Below are positions 38,387-48,295 of a DNA stretch of 64,000 nt, one piece after another; the stretch's first letter is position 1; each line of letters begins with the position of its first letter. Source of the DNA: Alteromonas profundi (GTDB lineage: Bacteria > Pseudomonadota > Gammaproteobacteria > Enterobacterales > Alteromonadaceae); the NCBI RefSeq assembly GCF_010500865.1, contig NZ_JAAAWN010000002.1, forward strand, positions 62,001 to 126,000, given 5' to 3'. A program made the position numbers and the translations under genes. A model generated the notes under the pieces. That model made no database searches, was not told the DNA's origin, and saw only the letters and a program-made list of their open reading frames with translations.

Positions 38387-40752
38387 TATTCTTCCTGTTT
38401 GTACCATTGCCGCTTATGAACACTCTGCCCTGGAAGCAGGGGAGTAGCACCATGACTTGCGTAATCGTTAAATCCTTTGGCATAAAACGGAGATAGCGGA
38501 TGACCCGATTGCCCGCCTGGAAGGGTTAATATAGCCCTATCTAAATGTCCGGGGCTTACAAAAAAGCGTTGTGATGCACCAAAGTTAGGGGCTTGTACCG
38601 AGGGCATGAAGGTATCACCAAACCCTTCTACTGTATCCATATTCAATAAGTGTCCAACCCCTGGTATTTGTGCGGCGAATGGATGGGTAATAGTTAGCTT
38701 GTTTACCTCTCCCCAACGCAGGGTTGCCATATCGGCTTCTTGTGGCGAGTAGCGGTTTAACAATTCGTGCTTAGCTTCGCGATATGCATCCACCAATAAT
38801 TCATCAAATGTTTCTGTATTTGGCGGTAGCCAATCATTAGGTTGCGTGTGTATAAGCTCCCACGTGGCAGGTTCAATCCCCCGTAATAATGTACGGCTAT
38901 TCACACCTTTTTCGTCTAGCGAGTGTAATAACCGTCCGAATAGCTTTTGTATTACATGGCGTCTAAAGTGTTTAACAAGTGTGTAGCCTACCGAATCTTC
39001 ACACGCGCATTCCTGCCATTGCCCCAAATACGCAAGGTCTACTTTAAACTCTACGTCGTGGGCGGTGAGTAAGCCACTTAACAAATGATGCCAAGGAATG
39101 AGAAATTGGGCGTGGTTGTCTAGCTGAATAGCGTAAAAATCTTCTTCGGTAAAGGTATCTTTTTCAAATAAACGGTCGCGAATTTGCCGTGCGCGAGCGC
39201 CGAGGGCATAGCCACCGTCACCCAGCCTTGGCATGTCGCTGGCCGTTATCACACGGGCGTTTGCAGTCCAAATTCGCTTACTGTCGGGGTTTTTAACAAC
39301 AGGTAAGTTACTGGTCTTTCTACTCTTTTGTAACGGCAGAGCCGTTTGAGTAATAGCTGTTTCAGTGGCTTTGTTACGTGCCATAACCGCGCCTGCTGGC
39401 GTCCATGCTGCGCTGCCTTCTTTATCTACTATTACTAGGTTTTGCACGGGCATGGCAATACGTCTTGCGCTACGTATAGCGTCATCAATTGTGCGTGCGC
39501 TGGCTAAATCTATTACCGACAAATTAACGGCGAACGGGTGATGTGCTACCCAGTTAAGGGCATAGCGCTGTTCACCTAATGTAGTTACTGGCCCGTAGTC
39601 GCTGTGTTCAAACGAATAGGTAACCGCTTCTTCACCTACGGTTATGGTGCTTTCTATTTGGGTTGTTACAACATCATCCTTTAGCGCTATCCAGTCTACG
39701 TTATCTAGGTTAGCGTTGGTGAAACCCCAGGCAATATGATTATTAGTACCTACTATAACACCGGGTAACCCAGGCAAAGAAACGCCGGTAACCTGTATAT
39801 TCTCGCCTTTATCTAGGTAGTTTAATTGGGTGCGATACCAAATAATAGGTACCCGTAAACCTAGATGCATATCATTGGCTAATAACCCACTACCGGTAGG
39901 GGTTAGTTCGCCTGTCACCGCGTAATTGTTACTGCCTATGTCGGCGGGTGGCACTGCGTTGTAATTACGGGCTGTTTCGCCTGCGCTAGCGTTATTACTA
40001 CTAATATTGTTAGAGCTAGCCTCATTTGTGCCGGTGTTCTTTATGGTCGCCTCATGGGGGTAGGTGGGAATGTCTGCATCTGAAAGGGGAATTTCGCTGC
40101 CATCTAAGGCGGCTTGGTAGTTACTTGGCTGGGTAATAAAGCGGTATACCTGCTCACCAAAGTTATCTTTTAACGCAGTGCGCGCCAAGTCTAGCTCTAT
40201 TTGTGTGCCCTGTAAGTCAAGATACATGCTGTAGGCTACCAGTATACTGTCGGTAGGGCGCCAGGGTTTTAAGGTTACGCCTGCTGCAATATACTCAAAC
40301 GGTGGCACACTATTTTCGCTAAGTGCTGTATTTACCCCGTGGGCGTATCGCACTAACATCTCTTGCTGCTCAACGGGCAAGTTTTCAAATACTTTTTTTG
40401 CTCGCTGCGAAAACTGATGAAAGCGATGGCGTTTATCAAGGGCTAGGGCAGGCTCGCCTACCCATTGTGCTAATTCGCCGGCGGCGGTTCTTCGTTGTAA
40501 GTCCATTTGAAAGTAACGGTCTTGGGCATGAGCAAAGCCCAATACAAACGCAGCATCAAATTTCGACTGTGTGGTTACTATAGCGTGACCTAGTTCGTCG
40601 CGCTCTAGCGAAGAGGGAGCGTCGATATATTGGCTAACATCGTTTCCATCAAGGGTGGGTAAACTCATAAAGAGAGTGGCGTAAATAGCACCTACACTCA
40701 CAAGCACGAGCACTACCGCACCTAACACCAACCACTTGATCCAAGTTAACAC
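38386..40752 (-). CDS. Penicillin acylase family protein (Ntn hydrolase)
   Basis: Periplasmic N-terminal-nucleophile amidohydrolase of the penicillin amidase/acyl-homoserine-lactone acylase family. The 788 residues start with a membrane or signal segment (~4-28); the precursor is expected to cleave itself between G273 and S274 in IGSNNYAV, making S274 the catalytic nucleophile. Just before this lies a low-complexity Asn/Ser linker (~240-262). Further family motifs: LLANDMHLGLRVP (~293) and GVSLPGLPGVIVGTNNHIAWGFTN (~325). Its natural substrate could be AHL signals, beta-lactams or other N-acyl compounds; sequence does not tell. The stop overlaps the ybaK start. Confidence 0.9.
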   Translation of the reverse strand: MLTWIKWLVLGAVVLVLVSVGAIYATLFMSLPTLDGNDVSQYIDAPSSLERDELGHAIVTTQSKFDAAFVLGFAHAQDRYFQMDLQRRTAAGELAQWVGEPALALDKRHRFHQFSQRAKKVFENLPVEQQEMLVRYAHGVNTALSENSVPPFEYIAAGVTLKPWRPTDSILVAYSMYLDLQGTQIELDLARTALKDNFGEQVYRFITQPSNYQAALDGSEIPLSDADIPTYPHEATIKNTGTNEASSNNISSNNASAGETARNYNAVPPADIGSNNYAVTGELTPTGSGLLANDMHLGLRVPIIWYRTQLNYLDKGENIQVTGVSLPGLPGVIVGTNNHIAWGFTNANLDNVDWIALKDDVVTTQIESTITVGEEAVTYSFEHSDYGPVTTLGEQRYALNWVAHHPFAVNLSVIDLASARTIDDAIRSARRIAMPVQNLVIVDKEGSAAWTPAGAVMARNKATETAITQTALPLQKSRKTSNLPVVKNPDSKRIWTANARVITASDMPRLGDGGYALGARARQIRDRLFEKDTFTEEDFYAIQLDNHAQFLIPWHHLLSGLLTAHDVEFKVDLAYLGQWQECACEDSVGYTLVKHFRRHVIQKLFGRLLHSLDEKGVNSRTLLRGIEPATWELIHTQPNDWLPPNTETFDELLVDAYREAKHELLNRYSPQEADMATLRWGEVNKLTITHPFAAQIPGVGHLLNMDTVEGFGDTFMPSVQAPNFGASQRFFVSPGHLDRAILTLPGGQSGHPLSPFYAKGFNDYASHGATPLLPGQSVHKRQWYKQEE

Positions 40753-40838
40753 GTGAATTACTCCCTTTTTTTCTCTATCCTAACCACAGATACCGTAAAA
40801 TTGAAGTGATGTTTTATGAAGAGTAAAAAGGGGCAGTT

Positions 40839-41870
40839 ATGGGCCCACTAATGCTAGATTGTTGTGCTGAACGTTTGTTGGCTGAAGAAAAAGAAAAGTT
40901 AGCGCACCCGGTAACCGGCGGGGTTATTTTATTTAGTCGCAATTATTATGATAAAGCGCAGCTAAACCAACTAATAAAAGAAATACGAGATGCGGCAAAC
41001 AAGCCTTTGCTTATCGCAGTAGATCATGAAGGCGGGCATGTGCAACGGTTTCGTGAAGGTTTTACGGCTATTCCGGCAATGGGCAAACTTACCGAGATTG
41101 CCCCTACCTTCGAGCAAGCCATTGAATTGGCGCAAGCCTGCGGTAGTGTGTTTGCCTATGAATTAAAGCAACATAACATCGATTTTAGCTTTGCCCCTGT
41201 GCTGGATATAAATGGGGTTTCTGAGGTAATAGGCGACAGGGCATTCGCCCCCGATAGTAGCGATGTTATTGCTTTGGCTACGGGGTTAATAACGGGGTTA
41301 GCTCAATGTGCTATGCCCGCTATTGGCAAGCACTTTCCGGGTCATGGTAGCGTGGCCCCCGATTCTCATGTTGCGCTTCCTGTTGATTCACGGGAATTTG
41401 AAGAAATTTTGGCGACGGATATGGTGGTATTTAAAACACTTATTGAGGCGGGATTACTGGACGGGGTAATGCCAGCCCATGTTATTTACTCACAGGTAGA
41501 CGACAGCCCTGCTGGTTTTTCTTCCACGTGGCTGCAAACACAGTTAAAGCAGACACTAGGGTTTAACGGCGTGGTGTTCTCTGACGATCTGTCAATGCAT
41601 GGTGCCAGTGTGGCAGGCGGGTATCCAGAACGAGCACAAGCTGCGCTAGACGCGGGCTGTGACATGGTACTTGCGTGTAACAATACCCAAGGCGCAGAGG
41701 CAATATTAGACAGCTTAGTTCACTATGTAGAGCAAAAAAAGAAGGCAGCCAAACATACTAACAATACCAATAGCGCCCTTACCAATTTATACGCTCGGCC
41801 ATTACCTGGTCATGCTCATCAAGCCTATAAAGACGGGAAAGCCTTGCTGCAAAACTACCAGATTACGTAA
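40839..41870 (+). CDS. nagZ: Beta-N-acetylhexosaminidase, peptidoglycan recycling
   Basis: Cytoplasmic family 3 glycoside hydrolase that releases N-acetylglucosamine from anhydro-muropeptides during cell-wall recycling. The 343-residue product begins MGPLMLD and has VDHEGGHVQRFREGFTAIP (~61-79), KHFPGHG (164-170) with the acid/base Asp175-His177 pair just after, and the nucleophile Asp in VVFSDDLSMHGA. Size and start match known NagZ. It stands alone, diverging from the acylase gene, and a G-rich site precedes the ATG. Confidence 0.96.
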   Translation: MGPLMLDCCAERLLAEEKEKLAHPVTGGVILFSRNYYDKAQLNQLIKEIRDAANKPLLIAVDHEGGHVQRFREGFTAIPAMGKLTEIAPTFEQAIELAQACGSVFAYELKQHNIDFSFAPVLDINGVSEVIGDRAFAPDSSDVIALATGLITGLAQCAMPAIGKHFPGHGSVAPDSHVALPVDSREFEEILATDMVVFKTLIEAGLLDGVMPAHVIYSQVDDSPAGFSSTWLQTQLKQTLGFNGVVFSDDLSMHGASVAGGYPERAQAALDAGCDMVLACNNTQGAEAILDSLVHYVEQKKKAAKHTNNTNSALTNLYARPLPGHAHQAYKDGKALLQNYQIT

Positions 41871-41970
41871 TTGTTTTTATTATTTACGCTAATTAATCGG
41901 CGTAGATAATGGCCATGTTTGTTCGTAGGCTTTAATGAAAGGGCCCGATAAAGAGCGCTAAACAAAGCGT

Positions 41971-41993
41971 TAGCCACAAGAAACATGTGGCTA
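41971..41993. terminator. Hairpin between converging nagZ and the adenosyltransferase gene
   Basis: TAGCCACA (41971-41978) pairs with TGTGGCTA (41986-41993) around a seven-base loop. The site between two converging genes suits a terminator, but there is no T-tract on either strand. Confidence 0.35.
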
Positions 41994-42020
41994 TGGTAAA
42001 TAAGAAAGTTCAGGCTAAGG

Positions 42021-42536
42021 TTAAACTGTTACGTCATTAACCTTAGCTTGAAAATTAAGGTAGCGGGCTAGGGTAAACAAATAATCTGATAAACGATTAA
42101 GGTATGCTGGTACAACCTCAGGCACATCGTAATGACGACGTAGCGATATAACCGCACGCTCTGCCCGTCTACACACCGCTCTACACACATGGCTTTGCGC
42201 AGCAGCTGTACAACCTCCGGGTAATACAAACTGTGTTTGAGGCGGCATTACTTTACTAAGCGCATCAATCTCATCTTCCAGCGCTTTAATATCTGCCTCA
42301 GATAAAGACGTGTTTGCGGAAATTGCGAACCCTGCTTGAAACAAGTTACGCTGAATACTATGTAAATGCGGGCGAAACTCTGCAGCGGCTACGGCAGCCA
42401 GCAGTCCTAGTTGGCTGTTTAGTTCGTCAATGTCACCGTAGCTATTTACTACCGCATCGTCTTTGTCTACCCGTAACGGCTTATCTGCGTAAACCTGCGT
42501 AGTGCCTTTATCGCCGGTACGTGTGTAAATTTTCAT
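42021..42536 (-). CDS. PduO-type cob(I)yrinic acid a,c-diamide/cob(I)alamin adenosyltransferase
   Basis: Transfers the adenosyl group of ATP to cob(I)alamin to make coenzyme B12. The 171 residues contain the PduO pattern: IYTRTGDKGTTQVYADKPL (ATP-binding, ~3-21), VVNSYGDIDELNSQLGLL (~29-46), CRRAERAVISLRR (~130) and YLNRLSDYLFTLARY (~145). The ATG has AGGAAAG upstream. It is downstream of csiV on the same strand. A B12 precursor or cobalt uptake function may be represented by the CbiM-like permease at 50253. Confidence 0.93.
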   Translation of the reverse strand: MKIYTRTGDKGTTQVYADKPLRVDKDDAVVNSYGDIDELNSQLGLLAAVAAAEFRPHLHSIQRNLFQAGFAISANTSLSEADIKALEDEIDALSKVMPPQTQFVLPGGCTAAAQSHVCRAVCRRAERAVISLRRHYDVPEVVPAYLNRLSDYLFTLARYLNFQAKVNDVTV

Positions 42537-42581
42537 TGTGCTTTCCTGTAAACCTTATTCCGCTAACCTGCTAACGGTTAA

Positions 42582-44000
42582 CTACTGCTCAGCCGGAGCG
42601 GGGCGCTTATAACGGCGAATTTCTACCACCATACCGAATAAGGGGTGGTCAAAATAATGCAGTTGCTTACTGATCACGCGGCGCTGCTCACTAAAGGGTA
42701 CAGATACCAGACGATAATCAGCCTGCGCCTCTGATGGCGACATTGCGCTATCCATACCCGCGATTTCATCTATGGGCTTTAGCGCTTTAAGCGGTATAGG
42801 TTGGCGGTAAAAAAGCGCACTGTCTATATGTAGGTAAGGTACGCGATTAATGTATTTTAAAAATACCTTAAGGCTACCGTCTAATTGCCATATAGGAGTA
42901 GTAGGCGCTTGTTGAACTATTTCACTTTCATCGTTCGGTAAAGGCGTACCCAGTTTATTTATAATGGTGTCACTAAAATACGAAAAATCTACCGGGGCTG
43001 GGGCCGAGAGTTTTTGTTCTAAGTGGTCAAAAAACTGATCAGCAGAGGTGTTTGGGTTATCACTTTGGCCACTTAAATTCGATAAACTGGGTAATAACTC
43101 ATCGTCATTAACCGCCGGTGTTACTATTGGATCGCCGGATAAAGTAAAACGATCAGCAAAATTTTGGCCTGCAAATAAGCGAACATTAAAGGCGTTGTCT
43201 TTGCCGAATAACACTGGCTGACGCCATGTTACATGTAGCAATCGAGTTAAATCGCGATTTTGACGTATTTGCCGAGACAAGCTGGTTAATTGCTGCGAAG
43301 AGGCCGGCAATAAATGCGCATGGCCGGCGCGAGGCCAGTCGAAGCCTTCCGGCGTTATGGGTAATTCGTTAGGGGCTGGAATGCGGTTATCGGGCCTATG
43401 GGTGTGCCATTGTCCCCTTTGATAGGTCATCCATGGTTGCACAGTTTTACAGGCTGTGACTTCAGGAACCGAAATTTCTTCTGTTAATTCACTGTCTTTT
43501 AATAACATCTCAAGGGCAAAACTACGTGCCGCTTGCTCATTTTCAAGGGGGAGGGAATCAACGTGAGCGAGGGGGTCGGTATCAGCAGCGCCGGCACTTT
43601 TCACTGTGTCTACTGCTTCTACTACATCCATTGTTTTTACTGCATCTAACGCGTCCACGGTAGCATCCGCTGTCTCACCATCGAATAACGCGGTATCGCT
43701 TACATAGGCAATATCTTCAGGCCACTGGGGGGTAAGCGCTTGGTTACAGTTAGGAAGCCCTTGCTTTAGCCAACTAATATTAGGAACAATGGCATCGCCG
43801 ATAACATCCGCTTCCACCAAGGGCGGGGCTAAAGAATCTGCAAATTCAAACTGCTCGTCAAGCTCTGTCAAATCGAGCTTTCTTTCAAAAACAATAACTT
43901 CTACGTCAAACCACCAGTCATCATTTGCCTTAGTTGGTGCCGCGGTAAGTAAACAAACCATGGTTAACGACAAAAGCGGGCACCAGCGAGAAACCTTCAT
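42582..44000 (-). CDS. csiV: CsiV-family periplasmic protein
   Basis: A 472-residue exported protein with a signal peptide (MKVSRWCPLLSLTMVCLLTAAPTKA) followed by WWFDVEVIVFERK, the diagnostic start of CsiV-like proteins. In Vibrio, CsiV binds peptidoglycan and activates the cell-wall synthase regulator LpoA. The central part (~90-160) is acidic and poorly conserved, and the C-terminal region contains FSEQRRVISKQLHYFDHPLFGMVVEIRRY, a conserved block of the family. ATG 44000 follows the mfd stop by one base, with GGAG eleven bases upstream inside mfd, so the two genes are translationally coupled. Confidence 0.88.
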   Translation of the reverse strand: MKVSRWCPLLSLTMVCLLTAAPTKANDDWWFDVEVIVFERKLDLTELDEQFEFADSLAPPLVEADVIGDAIVPNISWLKQGLPNCNQALTPQWPEDIAYVSDTALFDGETADATVDALDAVKTMDVVEAVDTVKSAGAADTDPLAHVDSLPLENEQAARSFALEMLLKDSELTEEISVPEVTACKTVQPWMTYQRGQWHTHRPDNRIPAPNELPITPEGFDWPRAGHAHLLPASSQQLTSLSRQIRQNRDLTRLLHVTWRQPVLFGKDNAFNVRLFAGQNFADRFTLSGDPIVTPAVNDDELLPSLSNLSGQSDNPNTSADQFFDHLEQKLSAPAPVDFSYFSDTIINKLGTPLPNDESEIVQQAPTTPIWQLDGSLKVFLKYINRVPYLHIDSALFYRQPIPLKALKPIDEIAGMDSAMSPSEAQADYRLVSVPFSEQRRVISKQLHYFDHPLFGMVVEIRRYKRPAPAEQ

Positions 44001-44001
44001 G

Positions 44002-47000
44002 TTATCGCGACTCCTTTGCAAAATCGGCAATGATACCGCTAATTAGCGCAATACGCTGCTCGGCGGTCTCTGTTGTGTTAACCACTCTTAGTTTTTGGCT
44101 GCCTTCAAACTTAAATTTATCCGGCTTGCTTTGGACTAGTTGAATAATAAAGCCAGGGTCAACTTTGGTGGTTTCTTTAAATTCTATGGTACCGCCTTGG
44201 GCAGACAAGTCTACTTTTAGGATACCTAATTCTTGTGCTTTTAATTTTAGTTCAGCCACTTGCACTAAATTCTTCGCAGCATCTGGTAACAACCCAAAGC
44301 GGTCGATGCACTCTACTTGGAATTCATCAATATCTTCTTGAGAACTGCAACCCGCAAGGCGTTTGTATAAAGATAATCGTGTATTTACATCGCTTATATA
44401 ATCCTCAGGAAGCAATGCCGGGATGCGCAGTTCAATTTCGGTATGCCCAGCCATAGCGTCATCTAAAGATGGCTCTTTTCCATTTTTAAGGGCCGTTACG
44501 GCTTTATCTAACATATCCATATACAAACTAAAGCCAATACTCGCAATTTGTCCCGATTGATCATCACCTAATAATTCCCCAGCACCCCGTATTTCTAAAT
44601 CGTGGGTAGCAAGGGCAAACCCGGCGCCCAAGTCTTCTAACTGAGAAATAGCGTCCAGTCGTTTCGCCGCATCTTTAGTCATGCGTTTTGGATGTGGCGT
44701 TAGTAAGTAAGCATAAGCTTGATGATGAGAGCGGCCAACGCGCCCCCGAAGTTGGTGTAACTGCGCCAGGCCTAAATGATCGGCACGGTCCATTATTATG
44801 GTGTTAGCGGTGGGCACATCTATGCCCGTTTCAATAATAGTGGTGCAAACCAACACATTATAGCGTTGATGATAGAAATCGCTCATTACGCTTTCTAGTT
44901 CACGTTCGCGCATTTGCCCATGACCCATAGCAATACGCGCTTCGGGCACAATTTCAGCAATTTCTTCTACGGTTCGGGCAATGGTGCTTACTTCGTTATG
45001 CAGAAAATATACTTGGCCTCCGCGTAATATTTCACGCATGATGGCTTCTCGAATAACCGCTTTGTTACGTTGTTGTACAAAGGTTTTAATAGACAAGCGT
45101 CGCGCTGGCGCCGTGGCTATAATTGACAGGTCGCGCATGCCGGATAACGCCATATTTAAGGTGCGCGGAATTGGCGTTGCGGTTAAAGTAAGAATATCCA
45201 CATCGGCGCGAAGCGACTTCAGCTTTTCTTTTTGACGCACACCGAAGCGATGTTCTTCATCAATAATAACCAAACCCAGATCGCTAAATTTAATGTCGCT
45301 GGAAAGCAGTTTATGGGTGCCAACCACAATATCTACTTTACCTTCACTAATGCGTTCTATTACGTCTTTTTGCATTTTGCCACTAACAAAGCGGCTCATT
45401 ACTTCAATTTCAAACGGCCACGCGGCAAAGCGATCTTTAAAGTTTTCGTAGTGCTGCTGGGCTAACAGGGTGGTAGGCACTAAAATCGCAACCTGTTTAC
45501 CTTGATTCGCGGCTAAAAAGGCTGCCCGCATGGCCACTTCGGTTTTACCAAAGCCTACGTCACCGCACACCAGCCTATCCATCGCTTGGGGGCGGCCCAT
45601 GTCATGAATAACAGCAGCGATGGCTTGTGCCTGATCGGGGGTTTCTTCAAACGGAAAGCTATCAGCAAAGGCTTGATAATCTTCCCAGTTAATGGGATAG
45701 GCAAAGCCCGGTTTAGCTGCTCGTCTTGCGTAAACATCCAGTAATTCGGCTGCCACATCACGCACTTTTTCAGCCGCTTTTTGTTTCGCTTTGCTCCATG
45801 CATCGGAACCAAGTGCATTAACCGGTGCAGTATCCGCATCTCCACCTGTATAGCGTGAAATAAGGTGTAATGAAGCAACGGGCACATACAGCTTAGACTG
45901 CTTGGCATATTCAATACACAAGTACTCTGTGGTAACCCCGCCTGCGTCTAAGGTTTGCAACCCGAGGTAACGCCCCACACCATGGTCAAGGTGTACCACT
46001 GGCTGCCCAATAGACAATTCCGCCAAGTTTCGAATAATGGCACTTTCATCGGTGGCGGTTCGCTTATCTCTACGCCTACGCTGACTTACTTTGTGACCAA
46101 GTAACTCAGTTTCGGTAATAAACAATAACTCGCCTTCAGGGCTATGCCAGCGAAAGCTGTGTTCAACCATGCCAACCGTAATGCCAATGTCGTCGTGGGC
46201 GGTTAAGAAAGTGGCAAATGATTCTGTGGCAGCGGGTTTAATGTCAGCCTTTTTAAGTAAGGTTAACAAGCCTTCTTTACGGCCTTGTGTCTCAGCACAA
46301 AACAGTACTTTAGCGCCGCGCTTCTTTGCGTCTTTAACGGTGTTTATAAGCTGCTGGGCAGGCACTTTTTTCTGAGAGTTAATAGCAATATCATCAAGCT
46401 TTTCGCAGCCTAGGTTAAACGCCCCCGCGCTATCTTCTAGCGTTTGTGGGCTAAGCGACACTCTTGGCCACTGTTTAATCGACCCAAATAACTCATTGAT
46501 GGGAAGAAACAAATCTTCCGGTGGCAATAAAGGGCGTGCTGGGTTGTAGCGATATTGTTCATAGCGTTCTTGCACATCGGCCCAGAAGAATTCACTGGCA
46601 TCTTTTACATCGCCATGCATCAATAACAACGAGTCGGGATGTAGGTAGTCAAAAAGTGTTGCCGAGGTTTCGAAAAATAGCGGTAAGTAATACTCTACAC
46701 CGCTTGGCATAGTACCCTTGCTTACTTGCGCAAAAACAGATTCAGACGCGTTGCTGGCATCGAATTTTTCTAAAAATTGCTGCCTAAATAACGTGATTGC
46801 CGCCTTGTCGGTGGGAAACTCGCGCGCGGGGAGTAAGCGAATTTTATTTACCGACTCTCCCGAGCGCTGGGTATCTGTGTCGAAAAAGCGAATTGAGTCA
46901 ACTTCATCATCGAACAGGTCAATACGAAACGGCTTATCGCTGCCCATTGGGAACAAATCGATAATGCTGCCGCGTACCGAAAATTCGCTGTGACTCATTA

Positions 47001-47493
47001 CCTGACTTACATGCAGATAACCAGCTTGCTCTAAATTTCGCCTAAATTGGTCTCGGTCAATCGTGTCGCCTTTATTTAGCATTAACAAATACTTGGCTAA
47101 ATAATTGGTGGGCGCTAAGCGTTGCATTAGCGTGTTAACAGGAACAATAAATATGCCGTCCCGTTGTTGGGTAAACCGATACAAGGTTTCTAAACGCTGA
47201 GAAACAATATCTTGATGAGGAGAAAAGGTATCGTACGGCAAGGTTTCCCAGTCGGGAAATAGGGTAATAGGAATGGGTTTCTCTGACATGAAAAATGCCA
47301 GCTCTTTTTCCAACTTTAGTGCCGAAGGAGTATCTGCCGTGACCAGCACGATAGGGCCAGCATACTGAGCCTGTGCTTGGGTGATACACAACGCAGGGCT
47401 ACTGCCTTGCAGCTGCCCCCAATGCTTGTGATCTTGAGATGTGGTAGATTTTTTCTGCGCTGGTATGGGCAGTGATAAGAGGCTGGCAGTCAT
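44002..47493 (-). CDS. mfd: Transcription-repair coupling factor
   Basis: A 1163-residue DNA translocase that removes RNA polymerase stalled at lesions and recruits UvrA. Order of domains: UvrB-like N-terminal region (~1-350), RNA polymerase interaction domain (~470-560), helicase domain 1 with Walker A GDVGFGKTEVAMRAAF (~644) and DEEHRFGVRQKEKLK (~743), helicase domain 2 with QLRGRVGRSHHQAYAYLLTP, and a C-terminal TRCF domain. The length is close to that of E. coli Mfd (1148). An AGGACACC site precedes the ATG. csiV follows one base after the stop. Confidence 0.97.
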   Translation of the reverse strand: MTASLLSLPIPAQKKSTTSQDHKHWGQLQGSSPALCITQAQAQYAGPIVLVTADTPSALKLEKELAFFMSEKPIPITLFPDWETLPYDTFSPHQDIVSQRLETLYRFTQQRDGIFIVPVNTLMQRLAPTNYLAKYLLMLNKGDTIDRDQFRRNLEQAGYLHVSQVMSHSEFSVRGSIIDLFPMGSDKPFRIDLFDDEVDSIRFFDTDTQRSGESVNKIRLLPAREFPTDKAAITLFRQQFLEKFDASNASESVFAQVSKGTMPSGVEYYLPLFFETSATLFDYLHPDSLLLMHGDVKDASEFFWADVQERYEQYRYNPARPLLPPEDLFLPINELFGSIKQWPRVSLSPQTLEDSAGAFNLGCEKLDDIAINSQKKVPAQQLINTVKDAKKRGAKVLFCAETQGRKEGLLTLLKKADIKPAATESFATFLTAHDDIGITVGMVEHSFRWHSPEGELLFITETELLGHKVSQRRRRDKRTATDESAIIRNLAELSIGQPVVHLDHGVGRYLGLQTLDAGGVTTEYLCIEYAKQSKLYVPVASLHLISRYTGGDADTAPVNALGSDAWSKAKQKAAEKVRDVAAELLDVYARRAAKPGFAYPINWEDYQAFADSFPFEETPDQAQAIAAVIHDMGRPQAMDRLVCGDVGFGKTEVAMRAAFLAANQGKQVAILVPTTLLAQQHYENFKDRFAAWPFEIEVMSRFVSGKMQKDVIERISEGKVDIVVGTHKLLSSDIKFSDLGLVIIDEEHRFGVRQKEKLKSLRADVDILTLTATPIPRTLNMALSGMRDLSIIATAPARRLSIKTFVQQRNKAVIREAIMREILRGGQVYFLHNEVSTIARTVEEIAEIVPEARIAMGHGQMRERELESVMSDFYHQRYNVLVCTTIIETGIDVPTANTIIMDRADHLGLAQLHQLRGRVGRSHHQAYAYLLTPHPKRMTKDAAKRLDAISQLEDLGAGFALATHDLEIRGAGELLGDDQSGQIASIGFSLYMDMLDKAVTALKNGKEPSLDDAMAGHTEIELRIPALLPEDYISDVNTRLSLYKRLAGCSSQEDIDEFQVECIDRFGLLPDAAKNLVQVAELKLKAQELGILKVDLSAQGGTIEFKETTKVDPGFIIQLVQSKPDKFKFEGSQKLRVVNTTETAEQRIALISGIIADFAKESR

Positions 47494-47534
47494 GGTGTCC
47501 TGTTAACTAACAATACGTTCGCGATGAGGCGGTA

Positions 47535-48134
47535 TTAGTCGCCTGATTTCTTCTGTTGAGCACGTTTACGCAGCTGTTGTGTTTGCAAATGCAAACTGGC
47601 GCGTACAAGAAGCTCTTGATCTTGTTCTCTGATGGTACTGAATATAAAGGCTATATGGTAATCATCCTCAACATTCTCGCAAGTAATAACTTCACCGAAA
47701 CAAAATATGGCGGCAGCTTCCGAGTCTAAAAACAGCTTAAGTTCAGCATATGTCCCAATATCCATAGGCGTGTCACTTTGTATAATAATGCCACCACCAC
47801 CAAACTTTATTGTCTTAAAACGCGCATTTGGTTCATCTTGCTGATGTAAAATAAACGACATCATCAAGTCAATTTTTTTTGCTTGATGGTTAAGGTATTC
47901 AGTAAGCGATTCAGCGTGATCACTTAAATGACGTAAGGGGCGTAGCGCTTGCGCTTCTAAACTGGCCATTTCGCTGGCTATGCGAAACGCATAAGGCATC
48001 GCACTTTCTAGCTGCGCTTCTGTGGCGGGCACCGCGCCCTTACTTACTGGCGTTACATTTATATTAATCTCATGGGCAATCGAAAAATACTCGTCGAACT
48101 GCGTCTTTTTTTGTTCCAGACTTAGGTTTTCCAC
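47535..48134 (-). CDS. PilZ-domain-like protein next to mfd
   Basis: A 199-residue cytoplasmic protein whose second half shows a PilZ-like barrel: RFKTIKFGGGGIIIQSDTP, then MDIGTYAELKLFLDS, and a final helix LLVRASLHLQTQQLRKRAQ. PilZ domains bind c-di-GMP, but the canonical RxxxR and (D/N)xSxxG residues are not fully present, so binding is doubtful. The helical N-terminal half has no known domain. GTG 48134 is chosen because GGGAG lies six bases upstream; a TTG at 48206 would add 24 residues with no site. Confidence 0.6.
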   Translation of the reverse strand: MENLSLEQKKTQFDEYFSIAHEININVTPVSKGAVPATEAQLESAMPYAFRIASEMASLEAQALRPLRHLSDHAESLTEYLNHQAKKIDLMMSFILHQQDEPNARFKTIKFGGGGIIIQSDTPMDIGTYAELKLFLDSEAAAIFCFGEVITCENVEDDYHIAFIFSTIREQDQELLVRASLHLQTQQLRKRAQQKKSGD

Positions 48135-48295
48135 TTTTTTCTCCCACCACTTATTCTTGTACAGCCAGTAGCTTACACGTAGACTACTCACTTTACTATT
48201 TTGCAATTAACTCGTCATCTTTGCGTCATTCTCTGCTTATGCTTAGCTAGGTGATAGACGAAGGATGAATTCAGCACCACAAATAGGGCGCAGTT

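Noticed and set aside
45555-45914. A 119-codon reverse-strand frame inside mfd
   Set aside because: It is out of frame within the conserved helicase region of mfd and has no protein-like family features; a shadow of the real gene.
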